Assembly (NCBI GenBank): GCA_963970005.1
Contig: CAXAMN010005180.1
Location: 254,318-318,317, forward strand
Length of the DNA stretch: 64,000 nt
Direction of reading: 5' to 3'
Source of the DNA: Durusdinium trenchii
Lineage: Eukaryota > Sar > Dinophyceae > Suessiales > Symbiodiniaceae
This document shows positions 63,410 through 64,000 of this stretch, piece by piece; position 1 is the first letter of the stretch, and the number at the start of each line of letters is the position of its first letter. The position numbers were made by a program, and so were the translations under genes. The notes under the pieces were generated by a model. The model was not told the DNA's origin and did no database searches. It saw nothing but the letters and a program-made list of their open reading frames with translations.

Positions 63410-64000
63410 AAATAGATTGGAGGCCATCGCTATTCGTTTGGAGGCCATCACAATTAGGTTGGAGGCCATCGCCATTAGGTTGGAGGCCATGGAGGCCATC
63501 GCTACTAGGTTTCAGGCCATCACTACTAGGTTGGAGGCCATCGCTACTAGGTTGGATGCCATGGCTACTAGGTTGGAGGCAATCGCTATTAGGTTGGAGG
63601 CCATCGCTAATAGGTTGGAGGCCATCGCTATTAGGTTGGAGGCCATCACTATTAGGTTGGAGGCCATCGCCATTAGGTTGAAGGCCATGGAGCCATCACT
63701 ACTAGGTTGGAGGCCATCGCTATTAGTTTGGAGGCCATCCCTATTAGGTTGGAGGCCATCGCTAGGTTGGAGGCAATCGCTAATAGGTTGGAGGCCATCG
63801 CTCTTAGGTTGGAGGCCATCGCTATTAGGTTGGAGACCATCGCTCCTCCTAGGGTGGAGGCCATCGCTACTAGGTTGGAGGCCATGGCTACTCCGTCAGA
63901 GACCATCGCTCCTAGGGTGGAGGCCATCGCTACTAGGTTGGAGGCCATCGCCGCTAGGGTGGAGGCCATCGCTACTAGGTTGGAGGCCATCGCCACTAGG
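63410..64000. repeat. GGTTGGAGGCCATCGCTACTA minisatellite, runs off the window
   Basis: About 27 units of 21-24 bases, each a variant of GGTTGGAGGCCATCGCTA-(C/T)TA. A few units carry insertions such as CTCCTAGG. The array reaches the last base, so its length is unknown. Minus frames give repeated Met-Ala-Ser-Asn-Leu text, a repeat artefact. Shorter interspersed copies occur at 39300-39462. Confidence 0.95.

Noticed and set aside
62945-63996. Minus ORFs with Met-Ala-Ser-Asn-Leu repeats
   Set aside because: Translation of the GGTTGGAGGCCATCGCTA minisatellite; only the 63260-63367 part is exon-like.
1-64000. Spliced-leader, tRNA, rRNA and CRISPR features
   Set aside because: I looked for the dinoflagellate spliced-leader core, tRNA B-box-like words and regular spacer arrays. 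None gave a consistent structure by eye. A tRNAscan or Infernal run would settle RNA genes.

Overview
The window looks like nuclear DNA of a dinoflagellate, probably from or near the Symbiodiniaceae. The reasons are: several host genes cut into short exons whose 5' splice sites are GC or GA as well as GT; clusters of intron-rich genes all on one strand; families of degenerate LINE and Ty1/copia elements of the dinoflagellate type; and many minisatellites. I found no bacterial operons, ribosome binding sites, rRNA, tRNA or CRISPR arrays. This assignment is inference from sequence features only.

Layout. Positions 1-8.9 kb hold one decayed non-LTR retrotransposon on the + strand: a C48-like cysteine protease ORF, a CCCH-finger ORF1, an AP endonuclease, a reverse transcriptase and an RNase H. 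At least six frameshifts break it, and a 1.26 kb internal piece is inverted. From 9.3-10.95 kb a minus-strand ankyrin-repeat gene has four exons that join in phase. From 13.8-19.6 kb lies a minus-strand, frameshifted Ty1/copia polyprotein (gag-like, protease, integrase, RT, RNase H). From 19.76-22.85 kb a second retroelement-like block ends in a domain carrying all four HAD-superfamily motifs. From 24.4 kb to the right end every convincing host gene is on the minus strand: a small-exon gene (24.4-26.6), a Glu/Arg-rich coiled-coil ORF inside a large inverted repeat (29.6-32.4), an unrecognised multi-exon gene (33.3-35.6), an RRM/SR-like RNA-binding protein (37.7-39.9), one isolated exon (45 kb), a coiled-coil gene (48.8-53.2), a Na+/Ca2+(K+) exchanger (54.2-59.95), a phosphatidate cytidylyltransferase (60.4-61.5), an ADP-ribosyltransferase-like ORF (62.0-62.8) and one more exon at 63.3 kb.

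The spaces between and inside these genes are filled with repeats: a ~205 bp satellite at 26.8-27.7 kb, duplicated segments at 27.9/28.8 kb and 50.6/51.5 kb, a CAGCACCGGCACC minisatellite at 41.2-41.9 kb, a dispersed CTAGTAG minisatellite family at six places, and short palindromes. Exon calls rest on exact phase bookkeeping plus recovery of family motifs across junctions. No transcript was available, so exon edges are predictions.

The most interesting points are the HAD-like domain in a retroelement context; the exchanger whose two alpha-2 acidic positions are asparagine; the lipid-synthesis gene with a 27 nt microexon between GC-AG introns; the window-wide GA/GC introns flanked by AG|G; the perfect hairpin on an ankyrin-gene splice site; and the protease attached to a LINE.
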